A stretch of DNA of 64,000 bases from Paramarasmius palmivorus (Eukaryota; Basidiomycota; Agaricomycetes; Agaricales; Marasmiaceae), in contig JAYKXP010000048.1 in assembly GCA_037176845.1 (NCBI GenBank), positions 124,001 to 188,000 on the forward strand, in the 5' to 3' direction. Of the stretch, positions 25,720 through 37,143 are shown piece after piece (positions within the stretch are counted from its first letter, which is position 1; each line of letters starts with the position of its first letter). The position numbers and the translations under genes were made by a program. The notes under the pieces are model-generated. The model saw nothing but the letters and a program-made list of their open reading frames with translations, searched no databases and was not told the DNA's origin.

Positions 25720-26477
25720 AGGAGCCTTATGCGTTTCTGCTTATTCCCCGGAACGACTAGGCCATTAATAAGTCTCGAGTACTGACTGCTTTGGGTCATC
25801 ACTATAGAATCAAGTCGCGGATGGTGTCGCTCCATAGTTCTCAAGATGGAACTCGAACCATTTCGTCGACCCGTCTCAGTGCTCCTGCCACTATGTTGCT
25901 GCTTACACTCCCCTACCACATATTTTGCAGCTTTTACGACTCGTCATCGACTCTTCCTAGTTGGTGTTTATGCCTCACCTCGCATTACGATTGTAACTGG
26001 AACTATATCACCGCAAGTTGCTGTATTCCTTGCTGTTACGGATTATGATATCTTTAGACTGTACGATTTTCGCAGCCACTCTCTTTTTCTCGCCTCTAGC
26101 CTTGTTGTATTTCCATTCCTCCGTACGCGCTTTCCCGCTCCCATGCTTCGGTCTATGTACCGAATGTTTTGTATACATAGAGTTTTTGTTTTATTCCTTC
26201 TTTTGCTTCTCTTCGAGTACATATCATGTTGATAGGCTAGCTATGCTTTCGGTGCTTTTACGCTGTCGATTTTACGTTGGAGAAATGCTAGTTACTCAGA
26301 GTGGAGACCTTTGTTCGAGTTATCCACCTTCCCGGATATATCTGCCTTTATCCAGGGTACAGAGGACTGTTGACTGCGTTATGTAAAAGTATGTGAGAAT
26401 AAGAAATCGAGTCATCTCAATGCCGAGCGCGCTCGAAAGGTGTACATAAATTGTTATCATGTCTTTCGCAGACCTTT
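25720..26477. other. Intergenic, AMPK beta to MCT-type MFS
   Basis: T-rich 3' flank of the AMPK beta gene and upstream region of the MFS gene. Open frames here are hydrophobic shadows of T-rich DNA. Confidence 0.5.
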
Positions 26478-28343
26478 ATGGCCACTATCGCTGAATCTAT
26501 CGAGTTGGAAGTCTCAGGGCGACCTCAAGCAGAGTCGGACTCTAGAGAACCTACCATTCGCGTCAATGAATCGTCTTTACCACCGGTTGATGGAGGACAC
26601 CATGCTTGGTTATTCGTATGTTTTCGCGTTGATTCTCAACACTATGGCCAGTTCTTATCGCGATGGTTCTCATCTAGCTGGTATCCGCATTCGTGGTCGA
26701 AGCTATCGTGTGGGGATTTCCCAGTTCATTCGGAATCTTCTTAGAAGGTGAGCGCCTTGCAAAGACTTCACCTTTCTCTGGCTCTTAGTTCAATGTTTAT
26801 CCAGCATATCTCGCCGACCCAACATACAAAAACCAAAAGGGTGCATCTTCGCTTCTACCGTTGATTGGACCCCTTTCGTCAGGAATTATTTATTGCTCTG
26901 GTAAAGCAACTATTCTTTACCACCATGAATGTCCCAGCTAAGACCTAGCTCAAGGCCCGATAATCAACGTTTTCATCAACCGACACCCGTATTATCGACG
27001 ATGGATGATGTGGTTGGGTACAGCAATCTGTTGGGTCTCCCTGTTTGGGGCGAGCTATACCAGAGACGTGAGGTTTTTGGTGTTTCTACAAGGAGCGTCT
27101 TATGCTGTTGGTGGGAGTGAGTAGTCGCAGTTCTTGAGTTAAGGTATTGGCTGACTGCCTGTTTTTTTGGCTAGCTTTGCTATATTACCCATGCATCGCG
27201 TTCATGTCGGAGTGGTTCGTGAAGCGTAGAGGAATGGCGAATGGATTCATCTTTGCTGGTTCGTCTTTCGAGTGTTCAGTTATTCGTTCCTGACCTAACA
27301 AACATGAGCAGGAACAGCAGTAGGAGGCTTCGTACTTCCGCTCACCCTTCCTGTCCTCATGAATTCACACGGATCAGCCAAAACTCTTCGAATCCTGTCC
27401 ATCATCTTCATTACCACTGTGCTGCCAACTCTTCCGTTCTGTAGAGGGCGCCTTCCCGAGTTGCGTGTCAGGGCACCAGGACCTCGTGGCTCTACTACGA
27501 GTGGATGGATGAGGAACTCGACATTCTGGATTATCGCTGTTGCGAATACAATCCAAGGCTTTGGTTATTTCGTGCCGATTGTTTGGTTACCTAGTGCGTG
27601 CTCTCACCCGCCTTATCTTAGACTTGGCGTTCCTGACGAATTGTCTAGCGTTTGCGAGTGCATTGCATGTCAGTACGACAAATGCCTCGCTCGCGCTTGC
27701 ACTACTTAATGGTGTGCATTATTTTTTCTACCTTGACCACACCTCATGTTTGCTATTCAACACTAGGTGCTTCGGTTCTCGGCGGTATGTCAATGGGATA
27801 TCTCTCGGACAAAATGAGCCCATGGTTGCTCGGCTTATCAACATTGATCTTCACGTCTTTGGCAACCTTCATCTTGTGGGGTATTGTTTCTTCATCATTT
27901 GCAGGTCTCCTATCCTTTGGCATTGCCTATGGCGTGTTTGCTGGAGGATGGAGCAGTCTTTGGACTGGCTTCTTCAGATTGCTTAGTAGTATGTTTTTGC
28001 CAGCAGTATACACACGTATATACTTACCCGAAGTCACGGCACAGGCGAGGATCCATCACTAGCGACGACTTTCCTCGGATACATGGGGCTTTGCAGAGGG
28101 TTGGGAAATATCTTCTCAACACCTATTTCAACGGCGCTATCCAGCTCAGCTGTGTATAACGGCACGGATACTATTACAGGGAATCATAACGGATATACGG
28201 TTGAAGACGGTAAATATGAGAAGATGATCGTGTATGTTGGGACTTGTTTTGCAGGTGCTGCTTTGGTGAGTATGATTGGATGGGTGCGTGATGGAGTGAG
28301 CAGATACAGGCGCGAGCCGGAGAATGAGAGGTTGGAGGACTAA
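26478..28343 (+). CDS. MFS transporter, monocarboxylate-porter type
   Basis: A multi-exon gene with a short acidic N-terminus reaching PPVDGGHHAWLF, the standard lead-in to TM1 in fungal MCT-like MFS proteins. It continues as SAFVVEAIVWGFPSSFGIF, YLADPTYKNQKGASSLLPL, then a loop with RHPYYRRW and LLYYPCIAFMSEWFVKRRGM. The second half contains GWMRNSTFWIIAVANTIQG, GYLSDKMSPWLLG and GYMGLCRGLGNIFSTPIS. It ends in a basic tail at 28343. Predicted substrate class is small monocarboxylates or related anions; basidiomycete members are often of unknown substrate. An ATG at 26459 is out of frame and closes quickly, so 26478 is the start. It lies between the two UbiA-type genes and could be a second cluster transporter; only proximity supports this. 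Confidence 0.88.
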
Positions 28344-29630
28344 GAAACGGCTAAGAAAGACCCCATCATAGCGTTGTCACTACAGTTTCTATAGATGTAC
28401 TAAGCATCATGTAGGCACCCATGTAGCAGGAAGTACTTGTGTTGATCTATCATCTCCTTCCAACCTCGAGCGCTCGAGCGCCGCTGTCATACAAGCCACA
28501 GAACACCGTGAATGTAATATAAATGACATTGAGATTGTATTCATTATCGGTTTTGCTACGCCTCCAGGAATGTTTGCTAGATACAGGGAACTGACGCTGC
28601 ACTTGCTTTCGAAGTATGGCCGCATTTGCTGAAGGCCGATCCCCCATCCCTGCACCGCAGTGGCCTTTCATCAAAAGGCAACCAGAGGAGCATATCGAAA
28701 AAAGGTGACATGATTATAACGAGCTTCTGGAAGTGCTTCTCGAAGGATGCTTTTAATAAAGCAGGATTTCCTTTCGTCGCCTCTCCAATCGCTAAGAAGT
28801 CCTGGAACCTCCAAAATGGAATTCACAAGCTCGTAGGCAAATATTTTGGGCGATCGCGGATTTCCAACCAGGTATTATCGGCTTTCTGACGAGACAGTGT
28901 GGATCTACCGCTAGGACCTCTTGGCGGGTGTCTGAGTGGCATCGGGGACGTGAATAGCGCAGCCATAGGCTATCCGCATAATTAATACAGGCTTAAACTG
29001 AGACTCTGAGTACAACTGACGCACCATCTGTCGAATACAGTTATAAGTCATGTCCCCTCCTGCAACGTTGACACGTCCATCGTATATTCGAGCTCCTTGG
29101 GAATGGTCCAACTTGAACGATGCATCTAGTTTGTGTGCCTTCCAAAGTTCAAATCACAGCCGCTCCAATCACGTTGTATTTTGCTACGGTTTGTGTTCTG
29201 TGAAAAAACCTTGCGCAACCGTAGAATCTTTCTTAGATAGAACCACTCCTGCGTCTGTTGAAGACACCCTCCGAATCTTAAAGGAAGGAAACATGAACTA
29301 TGCGTCAAGGCTGTAGTCTGAGGATTCAGAAACGTGTGGGCCTGTGAATATATCCAAACTTCGAGGCTAGCACAATGATCAGCACCAGACAAGTTCTCGA
29401 GCGCATTGTCAAAGGTAGACTCACCGATGGACCTAATGAGTCCGATTCCCTTCGCGATGTAGGTCAGTAATCAAAGTACGCGTGGTCACTGGTGGAAAAG
29501 AGCAAAAGAAAACGTCACTGGTCAGCGCTCAAGTTGAAGTGGATTCACACGCTTCGCGTTTGACCAATGTCATCGATGTTCTCGTCCTTCTGCTTCGCAA
29601 ACTCTGGCAATCAACGCTCTAAATGCTGAG

Positions 29631-29664
29631 GACCATACTCACGAGACCATACTCACGAGACCAT
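29631..29664. repeat. Short tandem repeat, 14-bp unit
   Basis: The unit GACCATACTCACGA occurs twice exactly and is followed by a partial third copy (GACCAT). It lies in the gene-poor gap upstream of UbiA-type copy 2. Confidence 0.7.
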
Positions 29665-31169
29665 CGCTCGGTCGTGCACATTCACTGTAACCAGCATGAC
29701 GCAAAAGGAATACGCTCCTAGTCGCCAATACACCCCATTCAAATTCAGTGCGTCAGGCCAATCTCAGTGGCTAGAGGCACCGATGCCATTATTACGTTGA
29801 AATGGAAGTTATAGAATGGTTTTTGGAATGCAAAGCATGAGGAATAGAGCTGGTATGGAACAAATTCGCGGATTCTTATACCAATATTGACAGACACCGA
29901 GCTAGTAGCTAGGAGGTTACCGGTCACCGCTTGAACCACCGATATTCATTGAATATTGAAGGTTTCTAAGCTCTCCATATCTTCCTTCATCCAATATATT
30001 CCGAACAGTCACACTTTTTCATATCCTCTTGTGGGAACTTTGATTCTCGGAGATCTCCACTGCGAATAGACTCCTTAGGCCTCAGGGTTTGATACAACCT
30101 TGCTTCCTGTAGGCATGGTCATTGACCCCCCGCAACTCGCTGTGCATGAAAACCGATGAATACCGGTGGTTGGGGCCATTGTATAGCATGGTTCCTTTCT
30201 CCCGAAAGCTTACGAGTCAACATGTGCAACGAGGCAGCCTGAGGGACAGGAACTCTGAGAACAGGTGCAAAGTGTGGGCAATTCCTAATCATTCAGTTCT
30301 AGGAAGGGTGCTGAAATGATACTGCACTCGAGCACTTCCACGTGTGAAGCCGGTTTTCTTTCTTGATTCTCGGTTGGACGGTCAAATGCTCAGCGCCCCG
30401 TTCCAGAATGCTTACACAGTAAGTCTTTCACAAGCACCGAAGCGTTGTCGAACTCTTACCATGCATATATTATAGCATTGCCATATCTTGACATGGGCAT
30501 GGCACCCAGACAATAGCGTGGGTCGTGGCGTTTACCAGGGAAATCTGGGGTCTAACATCGCATGATCGCCATACTCACTACTTCTACCATCCACGCGTCC
30601 TCGTTCTTCCTTGGCCTGGGAGAATACTAGCAAGACGGGCCGCCGAAGAGCTTCCGCCGACTGAGGCATGTTACTATTAGTCAATACGAAGGATCTGTCA
30701 CAGAACCCCAGAGCCAACTATTGGAATGGGTTGCATGACTAGTAAGCAAAACTCATCAGCGTTTCTCGTCAAAAACTGAACATCGTCCTTATTATTAGGA
30801 TGTTTTTGAATCCATGTGACCGATTTAGCAGAGGGAAGCAAGGCTTCGGAATCAGATCAGCTTTCCAGTATGCTGTGAGGATGATATCGTTTTAACCTCG
30901 TCAGAGTTCAATTTTTGACTATAAGGCCCGTGCCAATCTTCATTTCCGATGGTATTCTATCGTTCAATTCGCTATGGAAGCTTCCGTTACACATCAACAT
31001 ACTCCCGAGAATACCTGGATACTATTCGTTTTGGTAAGTCTTCTCCCTTCGGTATTAATATGACGCAGAACTTTATTTTCGGACCCATTAGGCTATGATT
31101 TATTCACTCAAATTCTTCTTACAAGATACTGCCGCTTTGAATTCTTGTACGGGAAGCTATCATGATGTG

Positions 31170-31177
31170 TATATAAT
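31170..31177 (+). promoter_or_regulatory. Candidate TATA box of UbiA-type gene 2
   Basis: TATATAAT begins 38 nt upstream of the ATG at 31208, matching the short TATA-to-ATG spacing of UbiA-type copy 1. Confidence 0.35.
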
Positions 31178-31207
31178 GGTTCCACATCGTAGTGCCGACT
31201 CGCCAAC

Positions 31208-32430
31208 ATGACTTCTTCACCCGCATCACCTTCCCTCTGCCCGACCTTATTGCGGCGCAGGGAGTTTGGGAGTGCACGATCGCACTTCGACGTGGCCAAG
31301 TTACGGAGCCTAGGTAACATGGTGTCCAAGGGTTTCTACACGCTGTACCTGTTCATGAAAAGCGATCAGGCTGCAGTTACTTTGCCCTCAGTGAGTCGTG
31401 CCTTGGTCATCTCCACGAGCTGTCGTTCATCATTCCTTATAGCTTGCCGTTGCTGTCGTTGCCGCTGGCCCAACCGATATGATAACGTTCCTTCAGGCTC
31501 TTTTGTGGATGGAGATCCACTTGCTGGCTTTTAACGTGCGTCGTGATCAAGCTTAGATACGAATGCTGGAGTCTTACCATCACACAATCTAGGTTCAGAA
31601 CCAGGCAACAGGCGTTGCCGAAGATAGATTGTCCAAGCCTTGGAGACCATTCGCATCTAACCGCGTCTCCCTCGATCACGCCTTTCCCATATTCGCTGTC
31701 ACCGTCGTCGCATCATTAGGGTACAGTATGTACCACGGCTTACAGCTGCTGAGCCTCATATACATAGCTGGAATAACCGCCTACAATAAATATCAACTGG
31801 CTAGAAGCCCACTTTTGAAGAATCCAATGAGCGGGGTGGGCTATCTCTGCTACATCTGGGGTTCAATATACATAATCGGTATGTTTTTTCGGGAACCTCG
31901 CACCCTCGAGTCTTCTAACGTTTGATAAAGGCCACCACCAACCACTGAGCGCCACCTCGATATATAGCGCACTTGCAAGTTGGCTTACCTACGCGTTTAC
32001 CGTGAGTTGCTCTTTTCTCGTGATGCTGTTAATTCCCTTGTGCTCAAGTTCTTAATATAGGGACACGCTCAAGACTTTCGAGATCGTTCAGGCGATGCCT
32101 TGATAGGTCGGAAGACAATCCCTCTCATCTTCTCTCAGCGCGTGGCTCGTGGCTATCTGATCTGTGCCATGTTGGGTTCCACCTATGGTCTCGTAAAACT
32201 ATGGGCTCCTCCTCCACTCGTGATATGTATTTTCACGCTGTTGTGTCTGGTGACATCTGCCAGATATAGCGTTCGACGTACAGAGAAAGAGGACGAGACA
32301 AACTATCTCTGCTATGCGGTGAGTCAAGTGAATTTGTTGACTGGTTCCATGCACTCAGTCACCTTAGATCTGGCTTATTTGTGCTCATCTTTTGCCTATT
32401 TTTCAAAGACGCGAGGCTTGGAACATCTGA
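31208..32430 (+). CDS. UbiA-type membrane prenyltransferase or terpene cyclase, copy 2
   Basis: Six exons (31208-31390, 31443-31535, 31593-31878, 31931-32001, 32061-32318, 32368-32430) encode 317 residues. Exons 2-5 have exactly the same lengths as copy 1 at 19464 (93, 286, 71, 258 nt), showing duplication. Motif 1 reads FNVQNQATGVAEDR then SKPWRPFAS, again with NQ (95-96) instead of ND, and A101-E102-D103 against EED in copy 1. Motif 2 is intact, GHAQDFRDRSGD (D216, D219, D223). Copy 2 carries a longer N-terminus, with basic RRRE and a leader before GFYTLYLFMKSD. The two copies have clearly diverged, so they may use different substrates. A TATA-like element lies about 31-38 nt upstream of the ATG. 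Confidence 0.88.
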
Positions 32431-33177
32431 CGATCTTTCCTTTCTCCAAATTAAATAAGCACGTAAAAATATGTACTTAACAGCAGAAATGAATGGATAA
32501 AGAGTAGCTTACGCGAATTCCGGAACATTGTTCCGTTGGCAGGCCCGGAGTCGGTTCACACGTAACGGTATTGTCCTTTCTGACCACCAACTTCTTCAAG
32601 CTCCAGGCCCCATGTCTTTGAATTGCGTGCAAGAATTGGATTTTATTCGACTGAAAAAGGGAGACAACCAAATTATGATGATTAATGTTCTCAGGCATGT
32701 TCGCTAGCTCGACCTTTCGTGTATTCGTGCTTAGAGGACACTCAGAATGATATCCATTGGGTTACCAGGATTGGCCAACGACAGGCAGCAAGCGGCGTTT
32801 CACACCAGAACGAGGACACTAATGAATTACTATGTCGCATCTTCCACTATGGCTTAATGTCGACCGAGGGGCATTCAGAAAATTTTTCATCCAGTCACTC
32901 TTCAGTGCGATGTTCCCATTCCGATACGGACAATAATTCTACTCCGACATCGACGAATTCGAAATTCAAAGGTATCTTGAATTCCACCTGTCATTGAACG
33001 CGTATCTCAACCTGTCAGTAGGGGAGCGTTTTAGTTCCGATAGGAGTTTTTCTCCAATAGATTTGGTCTCCACCCCTTCAATTCCCTAAACGGACGTCAA
33101 CCGTTTGTGATCAACTCCTCACACCACATGAAAAGATATATGGCACCTCCTGAAGAAACGAAAATCATCGGTTCCCC
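32431..33177. other. Intergenic, UbiA-type gene 2 to the 715-residue membrane protein gene
   Basis: No gene supported. Frame 32719-32997 is Ser/His-rich without motifs. Confidence 0.5.
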
Positions 33178-35375
33178 ATGCTTGTCTCCGAGCGACTGAC
33201 CATCGGTCAAATCACATTCATTTTACGTGCAGCCATCCAAATCCTCACATATGGTGGCCTCTTCCTTATCACCTACATTATCCTCTCCAGCAGTCCGCAC
33301 GTAGCATCTCTCCGCACACATGACACCGTCAATCGCATCTTGGGCAAATCTACAGCCACTAAATCAGCTGCTTTGTGGATTGTTGAAGCGGTGAGAGGAA
33401 GGAATACGGATCCTGTCCTTCCAAGGCGCCTGCTCTTGGCAATCTTTCTGTCACTTTTACTGGGAATCTTCTCCAGCATTAGTGACCTAGGATTCCTTGG
33501 TTTTTATGCTTGTTCGGTTGCTGGGCCTAGCACCTCGGATAAGCCTTCATCCATCACTTCTCAGGATCTTGCAGTGACTGCAATCAACGCGTCGATGGTC
33601 AATGGGACCGACCCAGCAGCGGTCATGGCCTATAGGTTCGTGCTCAAATGTTGCAACTGGTGCATCCGATCTCACAGACGCGCAGGTGCGATTACGCGGA
33701 AGAGGTACAATTCAACGTCAACGTGACAGAACGCGTGTGTCGATCTTGGCACAACTCTACATTCGCCGACCCAACCTTCTTTTCTGGTCTCAACATGACC
33801 GACTCCGACAACCTCATACCCCGTCAACTCCGCAAGTACGCGTACAAGCGGTCTCAATACCTTGGGCTCAACTCTTACTTTATTGGACCCAACATCAAAC
33901 GGATCGAAGAACCTACGATATCCAACGGGATAATGGTCGTCCCTCATGATATGGGGTTCAAAGCAGTGTTCGGTGTTCCTCAACTCAAGCCGCAGTCCAA
34001 AGTCTCCTTCGATGGAGCAATGGCTCTCGAAGTCGAGATGGGCTGCATGGCTCTGGGCATGTACACACAACACGACTTGGACAACACTGGTGGCAGTGGT
34101 ATCGATATCTTCGCTACGAATTCTAGCTGGCGCAAGTATTACGGTCCGGACAACCTCTACGATATCTTGTCCACGACAGTCGACGACGTCAGGTCGTATT
34201 ATCGGCCGTTGTTTAATGAATCCTCGATTGACTCGTCGGGGTTCTTGGTCGGAACAAACAGCACCTCCGCCATTTTGTCGACGATAGCCAGTATCCACGA
34301 GATACCATTCTCTAGTGTCGCCGGACAAGATGGTGCTCTCCAGGGCAATGCTATTATGGGTAACTGTACCCAAGCTATCCGCCAAAAGTTTGGTATCGAG
34401 TTGATCGATGCTAGTTCCATGCAAGCTCCCGATACATGTAGCGTACTCGCCATCGGTGGTTCCACCACCTCCGAAGGGTACTTATACGAGGGCCTCTCCC
34501 GTATGGTATGCGCAACCACAACCCAACTCAACCTGGTTTCCACTACCATTGAAGCCAATCCAGAAGGCCAAGTCAACTTCACCAAATTTGACCGCCTTCC
34601 AAGCGACCTCAACTACATTCGTGCTAACTTTTTCGACGCCGTTCCTCAAGATAATGGTGACACCATTTGGTACGATTATGATCCCGTAGAACGATACACC
34701 CTAAATCCCAATCCATCTTCGCCTTCGGAGCACTATCTCCTACAACGCCCCTTCTACAGCAACATTCGCGGCATTGGCGCTGGTTCTGGTGGTGGTATAC
34801 TTGCCCGTGCTGGTACCGCAATGCTGGATCTCAATGGCGCGTACGATAATAACGCCGATTATGCTGGTATCACTGTGCTCAGCGAAGGTACCAGGCAGAT
34901 CTTCTTCAATGCTAGTATGATCACCAAGTGGGGCGGAGAAGTGGGCGCTTCCTTCATTTTGGAAAGTTCGGCATTCAACGGATGGGCTGCTTATGAATCT
35001 GCTCCTATTGAAGTCGAGAGCACAGGAGGAAGGGTTGCTACGTGTTACAAAGGGCCATATGTCTTAGGCTTCGTACCGCTGTTGATCGCTTCGTTGATCG
35101 TGTTTGGGTGGATGCTGTTTATTTTGGTTGCTGGTGGAGGTATCTCGTCGATCAAATATGGGAAGCAACTGGAGAATCTTTACGGTGGAATGGCACCGTT
35201 CTGGGGCGTTGTTTGTCCGACGACACGGGCTCAGGACGCATATCTCTTCTGGGAGAATACGCCACCTGCAGGGCCTCATCTGGCATTGGTAACTAACGGG
35301 ATACCAAATGATTCGGAAGAAAGGGAGCAGACAGCTGTAGAATTCTTAGCGAGACAAGACGGGATGAAGAGATAG
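33178..35375 (+). CDS. Uncharacterised 715-residue membrane protein with a large extracellular domain
   Basis: Two exons (33178-33635, 33686-35375; 50-nt intron) encode 715 residues. Two hydrophobic segments lie in the first 110 residues (ILTYGGLFLITYIILSS; LLLAIFLSLLLGIFSSISDL). A roughly 500-residue, Cys- and Asn-glycosylation-site-rich domain follows, with many NxS/T sites such as NVT, NST, NMT, NSS and NES. A C-terminal helix near 610-640 (FVPLLIASLIVFGWMLFIL) precedes a short basic/acidic cytosolic tail. I do not recognise a catalytic motif. The topology (helices flanking one large lumenal domain) is common among Agaricomycete hypothetical proteins. It ends about 290 nt before the BTB gene on the same strand. 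Confidence 0.8.
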
Positions 35376-35492
35376 AACAACTCATGCATGTTGATTTTTA
35401 CATACATACCCTACCTATTCATACAAAGGAACAATCACTATTATGCATGTTATGAACGATTAGTTTGAACACTCGAGCTTGAAAACAGGATT

Positions 35493-35507
35493 GATAGATA
35501 GATAGAT
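35493..35507. repeat. GATA microsatellite
   Basis: A short run of the GATA unit lies between the 715-residue membrane protein gene and BTB copy 1. Nothing else was seen here. Confidence 0.7.
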
Positions 35508-35667
35508 CAAGGTTGCCATTCATCACATTGGACAAAAGGCTTTTGTTCTCTCCGAAAGCGACCAGGCTCCTTGGTACCGCCATGGATATTCATGCACGTT
35601 CAGTTCACAAAAAGGAGTCGGACATCTCTTTTTCCTGTGAGCTCTCTTTCTCTCTGATTTCATTGCG

Positions 35668-36905
35668 ATGACCAACTCTTTGAAGCCTCGATTCACTATA
35701 CTCAACGACAACACCATTCTGGTAGACCCAACGTATGGGTCAGAAAACCGTTCAAGGAAACGACGAAGGATCGAAGATCCCGATGAATCACAAGACTCGT
35801 ATTTTAGACGCAGTAGTCAACACTACGATCTGGAGTGCTCAAAGGCTTGCATTCTCCTGGTTGACCAAATATTGTATAGAGTGAGTTTCCTTTACCCAGC
35901 CAAGTTTGCTACCCTCTTATTTCGTCTTTGGAAAAGGTCGATTCCAGCCTATTGCGAAAGTTTTTGGAACGAGAGGATCTATTTGGAGGCAGCGACGAGA
36001 AACCAATTAGACTGCAAGATGTCGAAGCAGAAGGTTTTGAGGAGTTGCTATGGGCACTAAAGACGTTCCAGTGAGTCATAACATCTTAGTGTTGGCCGTA
36101 CTGAATATTAATTGATTTAACGTCTCCGCAAAGTTCCACGAAGCCTGAGAAACCGATTGACAACAACCAGCAGGTGCAACGAACCATCGTAACAGCCTTC
36201 GCCGCGTTTGCCCTCCAGTGCACGATACTGAAAGAAATCACCGTCTCGAGGCCTCATGCTGTCATATCCAACGAATCTCTTGTGGATATCAAAGCACTAC
36301 AACACCTCGCAGAGCTTGGGATCAAATATCCGGAAACCAACTTGCTCAACGCTGTCGAGGAAGTGTGGATGAGCCGTATTGGAGTCTCGCCGTCACCATC
36401 GATCTCTGTTTCTGCGATTCTCACCACGGACATGCACTATACGTGCATGCCACGGCTAGCTGGACTCGCGTATTACTCTTACCTTCGGGAGCTGAACGAG
36501 CGTTCAACTGTTTCCGAGCATGGTGCTATTCAGATCGCAATGGACGAGAGTCTTGGTCCCGTTCAAAGGGCTAAGCTCCTGGCCGGATATTGGTCCCTGA
36601 GCCAGTTCTGGGAGCGGCTCCGCTGCACACTACCCAAGCGCTTACAGCCTGAGTGCAGACATTATGACAGATGTTCCAGCATCTGGGAACGTCAGTGGTA
36701 CCGTGCAGCGACGTCGCCAGGGATCCTCTCTCGTAGTCAGGCAGAGGTTCTTGGGATACTTTCAGAGGTATCAAAAGTGCTTGCCGCTGATGTTGAATTG
36801 AAGGTTGTGATGGCACCCGAGTGTCGCAGGCTGGCACTCGAGCAGATCAGGGACATCCAACAAGAACTAGAAACGAATATGGTGCATCATTTCGCTGGGG
36901 TGTAA
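35668..36905 (+). CDS. BTB/POZ-domain protein, Agaricomycete family (copy 1)
   Basis: Three exons (35668-35880, 35937-36070, 36134-36905) encode 372 residues. An N-terminal basic patch (RKRRRIED) precedes the BTB core, whose strands/helices include LLVDQILYR, VDSSLLRKFLERED, then PIRLQDVEAEGFEELLWALK. The C-terminal half is the family's helical region: LQHLAELGIKYPETNLLNAV, a Cys/His cluster (CRHYDRCSSIWERQW) and ECRRLALEQIRDIQQELETN. BTB domains mediate dimerisation and Cullin-3 adaptor roles. In Agaricomycetes this expanded group is mostly uncharacterised. It shares the architecture and C-terminal ECR(R/G).AL pattern of the BTB genes at 57912-59574 and 60073-61172. Confidence 0.82.
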
Positions 36906-37143
36906 CACGAATGGCACTGACTCGGTACGTAGCTGGCTAGTCATCTTGTGACGTAGGCTTACTCTGGTTAAGGAGTGTCAACACAATCTCCATGGTTTGG
37001 AGCATCTAAGGGAAGCTGTTCAGCACCAAGTCACTTCGTCGACGTCGTTTCATTATATCATAAGACTAGACTATTATGGTCGTAGTATAGTTCATGAATG
37101 CGTTAGTTTATACATAAATACTCGGCCCATAGATAATCATAAC

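Larger units (their letters stand above)
28344..31207. other. 2.9-kb gene-poor stretch before UbiA-type gene 2
   Basis: No recognisable domain. It holds the 14-bp tandem repeat. Near the end, 30975-31200 could be read as a short spliced frame starting MEASVTHQHTPENTWILFVL, but there is no family support for it. Confidence 0.4.

Noticed and set aside
30975..31207. Short spliced frame upstream of UbiA-type copy 2
   Set aside because: No family support and it would run into the promoter of the gene; left as unannotated.
33672..34424. 250-codon antisense frame
   Set aside because: Shadow of the membrane protein gene, whose plus-strand frame runs on to 35375 with conserved glycosylation sites and a terminal helix.
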